Assembly: GCA_900768135.1 (NCBI GenBank)
Contig: CAAGBT010000055.1
Coordinates: 124,001 to 188,000, forward strand
Direction: 5' to 3'
DNA length: 64,000 nucleotides
From: an uncultured Oscillospiraceae bacterium
GTDB taxonomy: Bacteria; Bacillota; Clostridia; Oscillospirales; Oscillospiraceae
Shown here: piece after piece, positions 1-6,738 of the stretch
Numbering within the stretch: the first letter of the stretch is position 1
Layout of the letters: the number at the start of each line of letters is the position of its first letter
Position numbers and translations under genes: made by a program
The notes under the pieces: generated by a model
What the model saw: the letters and a program-made list of their open reading frames with translations, nothing else
Told to the model about the DNA's origin: nothing
Databases searched by the model: none

Positions 1-19
1 GCTTCGTTCTGCGCCTCGG

Positions 20-131
20 TTGTCCGATTTAAGCGGACAATTCGACGCTCACTTCGCGCAAAGTGTTTTCTGCCACGCACATGTCGCGGCAGAAAACGGA
101 TTACATAGATTTCACGCCTGCGGGCGTGAAA
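20..131. other. Cluster of four short hairpins
   Basis: Four inverted repeats follow each other: 20-26/34-40 (7 bp), 50-54/61-65 (5 bp), 65-74/88-97 (10 bp, half-site gttttctgcc) and 110-118/123-131 (9 bp, half-site tttcacgcc). No open frame with a good ribosome site covers them. The last may terminate the gene cut off at the left edge; the rest could be an intergenic repeat element or a structured RNA. Identity unknown. Confidence 0.5.
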
Positions 132-146
132 CTCTGCGAGGCTTTT

Positions 147-175
147 GGAACTTTTTTGATGGTTCTTGCGTCTAA
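147..175 (+). promoter_or_regulatory. ECF-sigma-type promoter
   Basis: GGAAC (147-151) followed by a T-tract, then CGTCTAA (169-175) after 17 nt. This matches the GGAAC...CGTC architecture of extracytoplasmic-function sigma promoters. Matching elements lie before the SH3 protein (5457-5484) and the polysaccharide deacetylase (42268-42297). Confidence 0.6.
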
Positions 176-206
176 AGGAACAACTACTGATGAGGAGGAC
201 TCTGCC

Positions 207-836
207 ATGAAGAAGTTGTTTTCCCTAGCTCTTGCGTGTTTGCTGCTCTTTTCGCTCTCGGCCTGCGGGCGGGAACCGAAGGAAGAGGTGAGTGACGAAA
301 AGCCCGTGATTTACCTCTATCCCGAGCAGGAAACGGATGTACGCGTGACGCTTGATCTTGCGGGCGAGCTGACGTGCGCCTATCCCGCCTACGGAGACGG
401 CTGGAGCGTCCATGCCGCGCCGGACGGCACGCTGACGGACGAAAATGGCCAAACCTACCGCTACCTCTACTGGGAGGGTACGTCGGAGGCAGATTACGAC
501 TTTTCCGCCGGCTTCTGCGTCGCGGGAGAGGATACCGCGGCGTTCCTCGAGGACGCGCTCGCAAGGCTGGGACTTACGCGAGCCGAGGCGAACGAGTTCA
601 TCATCTACTGGCTGCCGCAGATGCAGGACAATGCCTACAACCTCATCTCGTTCCAGCAGGAGATTTACACCGATTCGGCGAAGCTGACGATCGACCCCGC
701 GCCGGATACGCTGCTGCGCGTTTTCATGGCGTGGCAGCCGTCGGAGAGATTTATCGAGCTTTCTGCGCAGGAGCTTTCCGCGCCCGAGCGCACAGGCTTC
801 ACGGCCGTGGAATGGGGAGGCTGCGCAGTGCAGTGA
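207..836 (+). CDS. Uncharacterised lipoprotein
   Basis: A 209-residue protein. It starts with a lipoprotein signal peptide (KK at 2-3, hydrophobic core, lipobox LSAC with the lipidated cysteine at 20), so it should be anchored on the outer face of the membrane. The mature part opens with a KPVIYLYPEQ motif and is rich in Trp and Tyr. It resembles, from memory, a widespread clostridial family with no assigned function. The ATG at 207 is chosen because GAGGAGG lies 7-13 nt upstream; an in-frame GTG at 63 would read through the hairpin cluster and lose the signal peptide. An ECF-type promoter ends 31 nt upstream, suggesting envelope-stress control. Confidence 0.8.
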   Translation: MKKLFSLALACLLLFSLSACGREPKEEVSDEKPVIYLYPEQETDVRVTLDLAGELTCAYPAYGDGWSVHAAPDGTLTDENGQTYRYLYWEGTSEADYDFSAGFCVAGEDTAAFLEDALARLGLTRAEANEFIIYWLPQMQDNAYNLISFQQEIYTDSAKLTIDPAPDTLLRVFMAWQPSERFIELSAQELSAPERTGFTAVEWGGCAVQ

Positions 837-864
837 TGCGCGCCTTTCCTCGTATTGACAGCCG

Positions 865-873
865 TGGTATAAT
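865..873 (+). promoter_or_regulatory. Extended -10 promoter
   Basis: TG-G-TATAAT (865-873) lies 41 nt before the helicase start. The -35 position (845-850, TTTCCT) is poor, which fits an extended -10 promoter. Confidence 0.55.
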
Positions 874-913
874 CATACACGACTGAAAATATGAGAAAAC
901 AGAGGAAAACGCT

Positions 914-2068
914 ATGGAATTCACACAGGGCGTGCGCTTTGATACGCTGGGACTGACCAACGAGGTGCAGCGCGCGCTGAAAAAGAAAAACATTGAAGAA
1001 AGCACTCCCGTGCAGGCGGGCTGCATCCCGCCGATGCGTGAGTGGAAGGACGTGATCGCCAAGGCGCCCACCGGCACGGGCAAGACCTTTGCCTTCGGCA
1101 TTCCCATTGTGGAACACATCGAGCCGGGCAGCGAGGAGACCGAGGCGGTCATCCTTGCTCCTACGCGCGAGCTTGCCATGCAGATCACCGCCGAGCTGCG
1201 CGACCTGTGCGTGTATCTTCCGGGCGTGCGCATCGTGTGCCTGTATGGCGGCGCGCCCATCGGCAAGCAGATCGACGCGCTCAAAAAGCACCCGCAGATC
1301 GTCGTTGCGACGCCGGGCCGCCTGAGCGACCACATGAAGCGCCGCACCGTCAAGCTCGATAACGTTAAGACCGTGGTGCTTGACGAGGCCGACCGGATGC
1401 TCGATATGGGCTTCATCCACGATGTAACGCGCATTCTGGACAAGCTCAGGAGCCGCCGCAACCTCGGTATGTTCTCCGCCACGATCTCGCGCGAGGTCAT
1501 GGACATCAGCTGGATGTATCAGCGCGATCCCGAGGAGATCACGGTGCAGGCGAAGGAGGAGAACAAGCCGGACATCGCGCAGTACCGTATCGATGTGGGG
1601 CAGAACGACAAGGCACACGTTATGGCGCAGATCATCCGCTCGGAGGGACTGGAGCGCGTGATGGCGTTCTGCAACACCAAGGGCATGGCCGAGCGGCTCA
1701 AGGCGTTCCTCATGATGGAGGGGCTGGATGTGGACTGCATCCACGGCGACATCCCGCAGAAAAAGCGCGAGGCCGTGATGGCGCGCTTCCGCCGCGGCGA
1801 GCTGCCGGTCTTTGTTGCGACCGACGTTGCCGCGCGCGGCATCGATGTGGACGATGTGGACGCGGTGTTCAACTACGATGTGCCGCAGGAGAACGAGTAC
1901 TACGTTCACCGCATCGGGCGCACGGGGCGCGCAAAGCGCCGCGGCGCGGCCTACACGCTGGTGGCGGACTATCCTTCCGGGATGCGGCTGGATGCCATTG
2001 CCAAATTCACGGGCAATGAGATCAAACGGGCGCACCTGAACGAGGACGGCAAACTGACGGAAGACTGA
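914..2068 (+). CDS. DEAD-box RNA helicase
   Basis: A 384-residue ATP-dependent RNA helicase of superfamily 2. Visible motifs in order: Q-motif region around residues 9-36, Walker A APTGTGKT (51-58), PTREL, TPGR, DEAD (157-160), SAT, and in the second RecA domain the ATDVAARGID segment and HRIGRTGR (332-339). There is almost nothing after the helicase core, unlike the longer CshA/DeaD proteins with RNA-binding tails, so it is closer to minimal RhlE-like enzymes. Likely role is RNA remodelling in ribosome assembly or mRNA turnover (family knowledge). It is a single-gene unit between its own promoter and a strong terminator. Confidence 0.93.
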   Translation: MEFTQGVRFDTLGLTNEVQRALKKKNIEESTPVQAGCIPPMREWKDVIAKAPTGTGKTFAFGIPIVEHIEPGSEETEAVILAPTRELAMQITAELRDLCVYLPGVRIVCLYGGAPIGKQIDALKKHPQIVVATPGRLSDHMKRRTVKLDNVKTVVLDEADRMLDMGFIHDVTRILDKLRSRRNLGMFSATISREVMDISWMYQRDPEEITVQAKEENKPDIAQYRIDVGQNDKAHVMAQIIRSEGLERVMAFCNTKGMAERLKAFLMMEGLDVDCIHGDIPQKKREAVMARFRRGELPVFVATDVAARGIDVDDVDAVFNYDVPQENEYYVHRIGRTGRAKRRGAAYTLVADYPSGMRLDAIAKFTGNEIKRAHLNEDGKLTED

Positions 2069-2081
2069 AGCAAAAGCAGAG

Positions 2082-2113
2082 AGAGCGGAGACTGCGGCCT
2101 CCGCTCTGTTTTT
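2082..2113 (+). terminator. Intrinsic terminator of helicase gene
   Basis: Perfect 9-bp stem (2082-2090 with 2099-2107) followed by a five-T run at 2109-2113. Confidence 0.9.
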
Positions 2114-2156
2114 GTGCCGGAGATAGTAACAAATTGTAACTTTTCGCGCTCTTTAC

Positions 2157-2185
2157 TTTACAAGACCGGGGAAATTCGCTATAAT
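2157..2185 (+). promoter_or_regulatory. SigA-type promoter
   Basis: TTTACA (2157-2162), 17-nt spacer, TATAAT (2180-2185). A near-consensus promoter for the binding-protein gene starting 60 nt downstream. Confidence 0.85.
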
Positions 2186-2245
2186 ATCCCCTGCATGATA
2201 AAAATGGGGCGGTGTTTTGCCGCGCTGGCTATAACAGGAGAGCCT

Positions 2246-3892
2246 ATGAAAAAGTTTGATCGGATCGCCGGGCTGGCGCTCGGCGCAGTGCTGCTGCTGG
2301 GACTGCTGTCCGGCTGCGGCGGAAAGCAGACGGACGAGGAGCCGTTCGTCCTGCGCGCAAGCGTATGCCGCGCGCTGGATTCGCTGGATCCTGCAATGAA
2401 TGTCGATAGCGATGCGGACAGCATTTTTTATGCCCTGTATGAAAACCTGATGCGCATGAGCGACGACGGCAGCGGTCGCGCCGTGCTTGCAAACGGCATG
2501 GCAAAGGAATACACCGAAGAGGTCAACTACGACGGCACGGTGACGTACCGCTTTACGCTGCGCTCGAGCGCGCGCTGGTCGGACGGGGAAAAGGTGACGG
2601 CGGACGACTTTGTCTACGCCTGGCAGCGCCTGGCGGATCCCGCGACCGCTTCGCCCAATCATACGCTGATGCGCGTGGTCGCCGGTTACGATGAGGTGCG
2701 CGAGAGCGGCGACAGGACGAAGCTCCAGGTCTCGGCGAAGAATGAGACTACCTTCTGCGTGACGCTTTCCGCGCCCTGCGCGTATTTTATCGAGAGTATC
2801 TGCACGGCGGTTGCCACGATGCCGCTGCGCCGCGACCTTACGGCGGACGGCGCGGTTTTTTCCAGCACGGATATTGTGACCAACGGCGCATACTGCGTTG
2901 GCACATGGGTAAAGGCCAGCTCGCTGACCGCCAGGCGGAACGAACAGTATTACGAGTCAAAGCTCGTGGGGCCGGATACGCTGCAGTTCCTCTTTGCCGA
3001 GGATACGCAGTCGGCGTGGGCGCTTTATGAGGAGGGTAAGGTCGATTATGTTTCCCACCTGCCCGAGAGCGTGATTGAGGAGCTTTCGCAGAGCGACAGC
3101 TGGCAGGCGACCAACATTTACGCCACCTGCTGCGTGCTGTACAACAACCAGACGGATCTGTTTTCCAACGAGCATATCCGCAAGGCGTTTGACCTTGCCA
3201 TTGACCGCGCGGCGGCTGCGGCGGCGGGCGGCGCGGAAAACCGGCCCGCAACGGGACTGGTGCCTTACGGCATCGCCGATTCCGGCGAGACGGAGGAAGA
3301 CTACCGGACGACGGGCGGCGAGCTGTGTCCGGCCGACGAAGAGGGGCTTGCCGCGCGGTGGGAAGAGGCGAAAACCGAACTGACTTTTGCCGGGTATTAC
3401 AGCACGAGTATGTTCCCACCGGTCGAACTCCTGTATGCGGAGGGGACTGAAAGCGATGCGGTAGCGCTTGCGCTGCAGACGATGTGGCGCGATGCGCTGG
3501 GCGTGAACGTGATGCTGCGCAGCGTGACGCAGGAGGAATACGACGCGCGCATGGCGGAGGGAAATTATGAACTCGCCATGCAGAAGATCGTTGCGCAGTA
3601 CAACGATGCGATGAGCTTTCTCGACCGCTGGTGCGCCGGGGAGGCGCAGAATCTGATCGGCTACGACAACGGTACCTATGATGTGCTGCTCGGCGTTGCC
3701 AAGGCGTCGGAAAATCTGGTGGCGCGCGTCGCGTTCCTGCATGACGCGGAATCCATGCTGCTGGAGGATACGGCGCTCTCGCCGGTGTATTTCGACGGGA
3801 CGGCGCATCTGCTGCGCGAAGGGCTGCGCGGCGACTTCAGCGACGGCTTCGGCAACAGCTATCTGTCCGGCGTACGGATGGATGCGGAATAA
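2246..3892 (+). CDS. Family 5 (peptide-type) ABC binding lipoprotein
   Basis: A 548-residue extracellular solute-binding protein of family 5, the OppA/DppA type. The signal peptide ends in lipobox LSGC, then the fold begins with the characteristic opening in which the protein states total failure of a single strand: LDSLDPAMN, followed by YALYENLMR and a WSDGEKVTADDFVYAW segment typical of OppA. Ligand is probably a short peptide, but family 5 also binds nickel, sugars and amino compounds. The start is the ATG preceded by ACAGGAG. No permease or ATPase genes are adjacent: the next gene is an antiporter behind a terminator, so it is an orphan binding protein that must pair with a transporter encoded elsewhere. 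Confidence 0.88.
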   Translation: MKKFDRIAGLALGAVLLLGLLSGCGGKQTDEEPFVLRASVCRALDSLDPAMNVDSDADSIFYALYENLMRMSDDGSGRAVLANGMAKEYTEEVNYDGTVTYRFTLRSSARWSDGEKVTADDFVYAWQRLADPATASPNHTLMRVVAGYDEVRESGDRTKLQVSAKNETTFCVTLSAPCAYFIESICTAVATMPLRRDLTADGAVFSSTDIVTNGAYCVGTWVKASSLTARRNEQYYESKLVGPDTLQFLFAEDTQSAWALYEEGKVDYVSHLPESVIEELSQSDSWQATNIYATCCVLYNNQTDLFSNEHIRKAFDLAIDRAAAAAAGGAENRPATGLVPYGIADSGETEEDYRTTGGELCPADEEGLAARWEEAKTELTFAGYYSTSMFPPVELLYAEGTESDAVALALQTMWRDALGVNVMLRSVTQEEYDARMAEGNYELAMQKIVAQYNDAMSFLDRWCAGEAQNLIGYDNGTYDVLLGVAKASENLVARVAFLHDAESMLLEDTALSPVYFDGTAHLLREGLRGDFSDGFGNSYLSGVRMDAE

Positions 3893-3903
3893 GCTTCGGC
3901 GCC

Positions 3904-3947
3904 GCAGGCGGCGGCTTCTCCTCGGAGGGGCTGCCGCCTGCTTTTTT
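3904..3947 (+). terminator. Intrinsic terminator
   Basis: 9-bp stem GCAGGCGGC (3904-3912) with GCCGCCTGC (3933-3941), then six T. Confidence 0.88.
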
Positions 3948-3987
3948 GCTTTTGAACACGGCCCTTTGCCGGAGCGGAAGAAAAAGC

Positions 3988-4016
3988 TTGCTTTCTGTGC
4001 GGAAACGGGCTACAAT
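3988..4016 (+). promoter_or_regulatory. SigA-type promoter
   Basis: TTGCTT (3988-3993), 17-nt spacer, TACAAT (4011-4016), 54 nt before the antiporter start. Confidence 0.78.
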
Positions 4017-4070
4017 ACAGCATTTGGGCGGCTGCGCCGTCCGCGATCCTGTTTTTACGAGGAGATTTTT

Positions 4071-5402
4071 ATGACAGCCATTCTGAATTTAGCCGTGGCG
4101 CTGCTTGCGGGGCTTTTGATGACGCGGATCTTCAGCCGCTGGCACCTGCCCGATGTTACCGCGTTTCTTGTTACCGGCGTTCTGATCGGCCCGTTTGTAC
4201 TCGGGCGGCTGGGCGTACCGGGGCTGGGCTTTTCCAGCTACGATGAAGTAGAGGCGCTGAGCGTGATCTCCGATGTGGCAATGGGCTTTATCGCCTTTTC
4301 CATCGGCAATGAGTTCCGCATCAGCCAGCTGAAAAAGACCGGCAGACAGGCGATGATCATCGGCGTTTTGCAGGCGCTTGCCGCCATGGTGTTTGTTGAT
4401 ATCACGCTTCTTGCGGTCCATTTCCTGCGGCCCGATGTACTCTCGGTCCCTGCGGCGATCACGCTGGGCGCGATCGCCACGGCCACCGCGCCCGCGACCA
4501 CGCTGATGGTCGTGCGTCAGTACAAGGCAAAGGGGGAGCTGACAGATCTGCTGCTGCCCATCGTCGCACTCGACGATGCGGTGGGGCTGGTGGCGTTTGC
4601 CGTGTCGTTCGGCATTGCCCGCGCCATGGACAGCACGCAGCTGAGCGCTGCAAGCATTCTGCTCTCGCCGATGATCGAGATCTTTGGGTCGCTGCTGCTT
4701 GGCGCGGCTGCGGGATTTGTTCTTACAAAGCTTGAAACCATGTTTCACTCCAATTCCAACCGCCTTTCGCTGAGCATTGCATTCATCTTTCTGATGGTCG
4801 GGCTTTCTTCGCTCGATTTTACGGCAGGCGGGGTCGAGTGCGGCTTTTCGCCGCTTCTGGTCTGCATGATGCTCGGCACGGTGTTCTGCAATATCTGCCC
4901 GCTGTCGGACGATCTGATGGGCCGCGCGGACAAATGGAGCACGCCGATGCTTGCGGTGTTCTTTGTCATCAGCGGCGCGAACCTGCGGCTGAGCGTTTTT
5001 TCCCAGAGCGTGCTGGTGCTGATCGGCGTGGTGTATATCATTGCGCGCTCGGCAGGAAAATACCTTGGCGCGCGCTGGTCGGCCAAAGGCGTGGGCTGCG
5101 ACCATACCGTGCAGAAATACCTTGGCGTTATGCTGCTGCCGCAGGAGGGCGTGGCGCTCGGTATGTGCGTGAGCGCGCAGGCGCTGGGAGCAGACGGCGC
5201 GCTGATCCGCAATATCATTCTCTTCTCTGTGCTGGTTTATGAGCTGGTCGGCCCGCTGGCGACGAAGGAATCGCTCAAGGCGGCCGGCGCGATCACCGAA
5301 AAGCCGAAAGAGGTGCTGGAGCGCCGCGAGCGCAAGCTTGCGGCGGCAGAGCCGCGCGAGCTGCTGGAGCGCCGAAAGGCGCGCCGGGAAAGCCGGCGGT
5401 AA
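4071..5402 (+). CDS. Cation/proton antiporter (CPA family)
   Basis: A 443-residue integral membrane protein with about a dozen hydrophobic segments and a sodium/hydrogen exchanger domain (PF00999-like) over roughly residues 5-390. The segment IVALDDAVGL holds the paired Asp that exchangers of this superfamily use for ion binding, preceded by a TATAPATT loop. The last 50 residues are charged (Arg/Glu/Lys-rich) and probably cytoplasmic; there is no TrkA/RCK nucleotide-binding domain as in KefB/KefC. Likely role is Na+ or K+ efflux against protons for pH or salt balance. GAGGAG precedes the chosen ATG; it is monocistronic between its own promoter and terminator. Confidence 0.87.
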   Translation: MTAILNLAVALLAGLLMTRIFSRWHLPDVTAFLVTGVLIGPFVLGRLGVPGLGFSSYDEVEALSVISDVAMGFIAFSIGNEFRISQLKKTGRQAMIIGVLQALAAMVFVDITLLAVHFLRPDVLSVPAAITLGAIATATAPATTLMVVRQYKAKGELTDLLLPIVALDDAVGLVAFAVSFGIARAMDSTQLSAASILLSPMIEIFGSLLLGAAAGFVLTKLETMFHSNSNRLSLSIAFIFLMVGLSSLDFTAGGVECGFSPLLVCMMLGTVFCNICPLSDDLMGRADKWSTPMLAVFFVISGANLRLSVFSQSVLVLIGVVYIIARSAGKYLGARWSAKGVGCDHTVQKYLGVMLLPQEGVALGMCVSAQALGADGALIRNIILFSVLVYELVGPLATKESLKAAGAITEKPKEVLERRERKLAAAEPRELLERRKARRESRR

Positions 5403-5420
5403 AAACCGAATTTCCAGAAA

Positions 5421-5443
5421 AAGAGCCGCAACGCGGCTCTTTT
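5421..5443 (+). terminator. Intrinsic terminator
   Basis: Stem AAGAGCCGC (5421-5429) with GCGGCTCTT (5433-5441), 3-nt loop, then T-rich sequence. Confidence 0.82.
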
Positions 5444-5456
5444 CTTTGCTCTATTT

Positions 5457-5484
5457 GGAACTTTTTGTGAATTTATGCGTCTAA
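5457..5484 (+). promoter_or_regulatory. ECF-sigma-type promoter
   Basis: GGAAC (5457-5461) plus T-tract, then CGTCTAA (5478-5484) after 16 nt. Nearly the same string as at 147-175. It lies upstream of a separate SigA-type promoter, giving the SH3 gene two promoters. Confidence 0.62.
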
Positions 5485-5498
5485 TCAGGAAAGCGCAC

Positions 5499-5528
5499 TT
5501 GACATAACTTGTGCGGATTCTGTAGAAT
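5499..5528 (+). promoter_or_regulatory. SigA-type promoter
   Basis: TTGACA (5499-5504), 18-nt spacer, TAGAAT (5523-5528), upstream of the SH3-domain gene. Confidence 0.75.
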
Positions 5529-5566
5529 AAAACCGAGAAACAAACTCTATCGGGGAGGTATGAAAT

Positions 5567-6292
5567 ATGGAAGGTCGTCGGGTCAGCCGCCGCAGGCCGC
5601 GCCGCAATCCGCTGTATGTGCTGTTTATGGCGCTGCTTGCCGCTGCGGTCATCCTGCTTATTACAGCGATCGTGCTGGGAGCAAAGCTTCGAAGCGCCCG
5701 CAGCGCCCTTGCCGAGGCGCAGACGAAGATCGAGCAGCTGCAAAACGGCGGCTCGCAGCAGGCTGGGGAGCCGGACTACGGTGATGGCGCGCAGACGGGC
5801 GGCGAGGAGAGCGATCCGTCAGGCAGCGGAGATGCGCCGCAGTCGGACGGCGCACCGGCCGGCAGCGCGAGCGGCGATGTGATCGACTGGCTGGATCTGA
5901 GCGGCCACAGCGAGGTCGCGGTCAAGCCCGGATCGGTGTATGACAAGTATTATGTTTACTATACTACCAACGGCGTGAATCTGCGCGGCGGGCCGGGAAC
6001 GAGCTACGACCGGGTGAAGCTTCTTGACCTTGGCACAGAGGTCAAGGCGGCCGCCAAGCAGGACGGATGGACGTTTGTCTCCGCGGACGGAAAATTCGGC
6101 TGGATCAATTCCGACTATCTTTCCACTACGCGGCCCGAGCCGCAGAGACCGTCTGAGCCGGAGCGCTCCGCTTCGTCCGGATCGGGAGCGGACAGCTCTG
6201 CTGCCGGCAGCTCCGATGCCGCTGGCGCGCCGGCAGACGGCGCTGCTTCCGGCGGCGATGAGATCCCCGACTGGCTCAAGACGGGCAACTGA
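5567..6292 (+). CDS. Membrane-anchored SH3-domain protein
   Basis: A 241-residue bitopic protein: basic N-terminus (RRVSRRRPRRN), one membrane helix near residues 19-43, a short helical stretch that could form a coiled coil (to about 65), a Gly/Ser/Asp-rich linker, then a bacterial SH3 domain at about 128-190 (NGVNLRGGPGTSYD and DGWTFVSADGKFGWI are typical). A low-complexity tail follows. Bacterial SH3 domains bind cell-wall peptides, so it probably works at the outer face near peptidoglycan. GGGGAGG precedes the ATG. Two promoters, one of ECF type, suggest induction under envelope stress. No catalytic domain is present. Confidence 0.82.
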   Translation: MEGRRVSRRRPRRNPLYVLFMALLAAAVILLITAIVLGAKLRSARSALAEAQTKIEQLQNGGSQQAGEPDYGDGAQTGGEESDPSGSGDAPQSDGAPAGSASGDVIDWLDLSGHSEVAVKPGSVYDKYYVYYTTNGVNLRGGPGTSYDRVKLLDLGTEVKAAAKQDGWTFVSADGKFGWINSDYLSTTRPEPQRPSEPERSASSGSGADSSAAGSSDAAGAPADGAASGGDEIPDWLKTGN

Positions 6293-6303
6293 GCAAAAAA
6301 CAA

Positions 6304-6338
6304 AAGGGAACGGGAGGAAAGTCCCGTTCCCTTTTTTT
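6304..6338. terminator. Bidirectional terminator
   Basis: 12-bp perfect stem (6304-6315 with 6322-6333) with T-run on the plus side and A-run before it, between the convergent SH3 and NifX-like genes. Confidence 0.88.
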
Positions 6339-6340
6339 CG

Positions 6341-6724
6341 TCAATGCAGCTTGCAGCTGCCGCAGTCCATGGAGCAGGTGTGTCCATGCCCGCAGGCGTT
6401 GCAGCTGTTGTCCGGGTCGAACACCACCGTGCCGCTGAGAAACGCAAGCGCGGCGTCGTCCGCCCTGCCGGCGGCGTTGGGAAAGAGCATGATGCCGGCG
6501 AGTCCGGCTTCGCGCCTTTCGCTCTCGCTTACTGCGCCGCAGATCAGCGCATCGATGCCGTAGCGCTCCAGCAGCCTGATGGCGGCGTCTGTGCCGCTGC
6601 CCTCCATCGGCACGAGGAACTGGCGCACGATCCTGCCGTGGTCGTCCTCGTAGAAACGAAAGGCTTCCGCGCCGCCGAGGGGGGAGAAGACCTCCTCGCC
6701 TGCAATGGGGATGGCAATGCGCAT
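6341..6724 (-). CDS. NifX/NifB-type accessory domain protein
   Basis: A 127-residue protein with the dinitrogenase iron-molybdenum cofactor biosynthesis fold (PF02579-like): MRIAIPIAGEEVFSPLG at the start, a phosphosugar-isomerase-like middle with ICGAVSE, and a Cys/His-rich tail CNACGHGHTC followed by more Cys. In nitrogen fixers this domain carries Fe-S cluster precursors; stand-alone copies are common in non-fixing anaerobes and their role is unclear. No other nif genes are present here. The start follows AGGAGG, 14 nt after the phosphoketolase stop, so the two form an operon. The metal-binding tail suggests metal or cluster handling, not demonstrated. Confidence 0.75.
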   Translation of the reverse strand: MRIAIPIAGEEVFSPLGGAEAFRFYEDDHGRIVRQFLVPMEGSGTDAAIRLLERYGIDALICGAVSESERREAGLAGIMLFPNAAGRADDAALAFLSGTVVFDPDNSCNACGHGHTCSMDCGSCKLH

Positions 6725-6738
6725 AGCGGTTCCTCCTT

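Noticed and set aside
855..873. TTGACA next to TATAAT before the helicase
   Set aside because: Only 7 nt separate them, too close to be a -35/-10 pair; the extended -10 reading is preferred.
6341..6724. Evidence for nitrogen fixation
   Set aside because: A lone NifX-type domain is common in non-fixing anaerobes; no nifHDK or other nif genes in the window.
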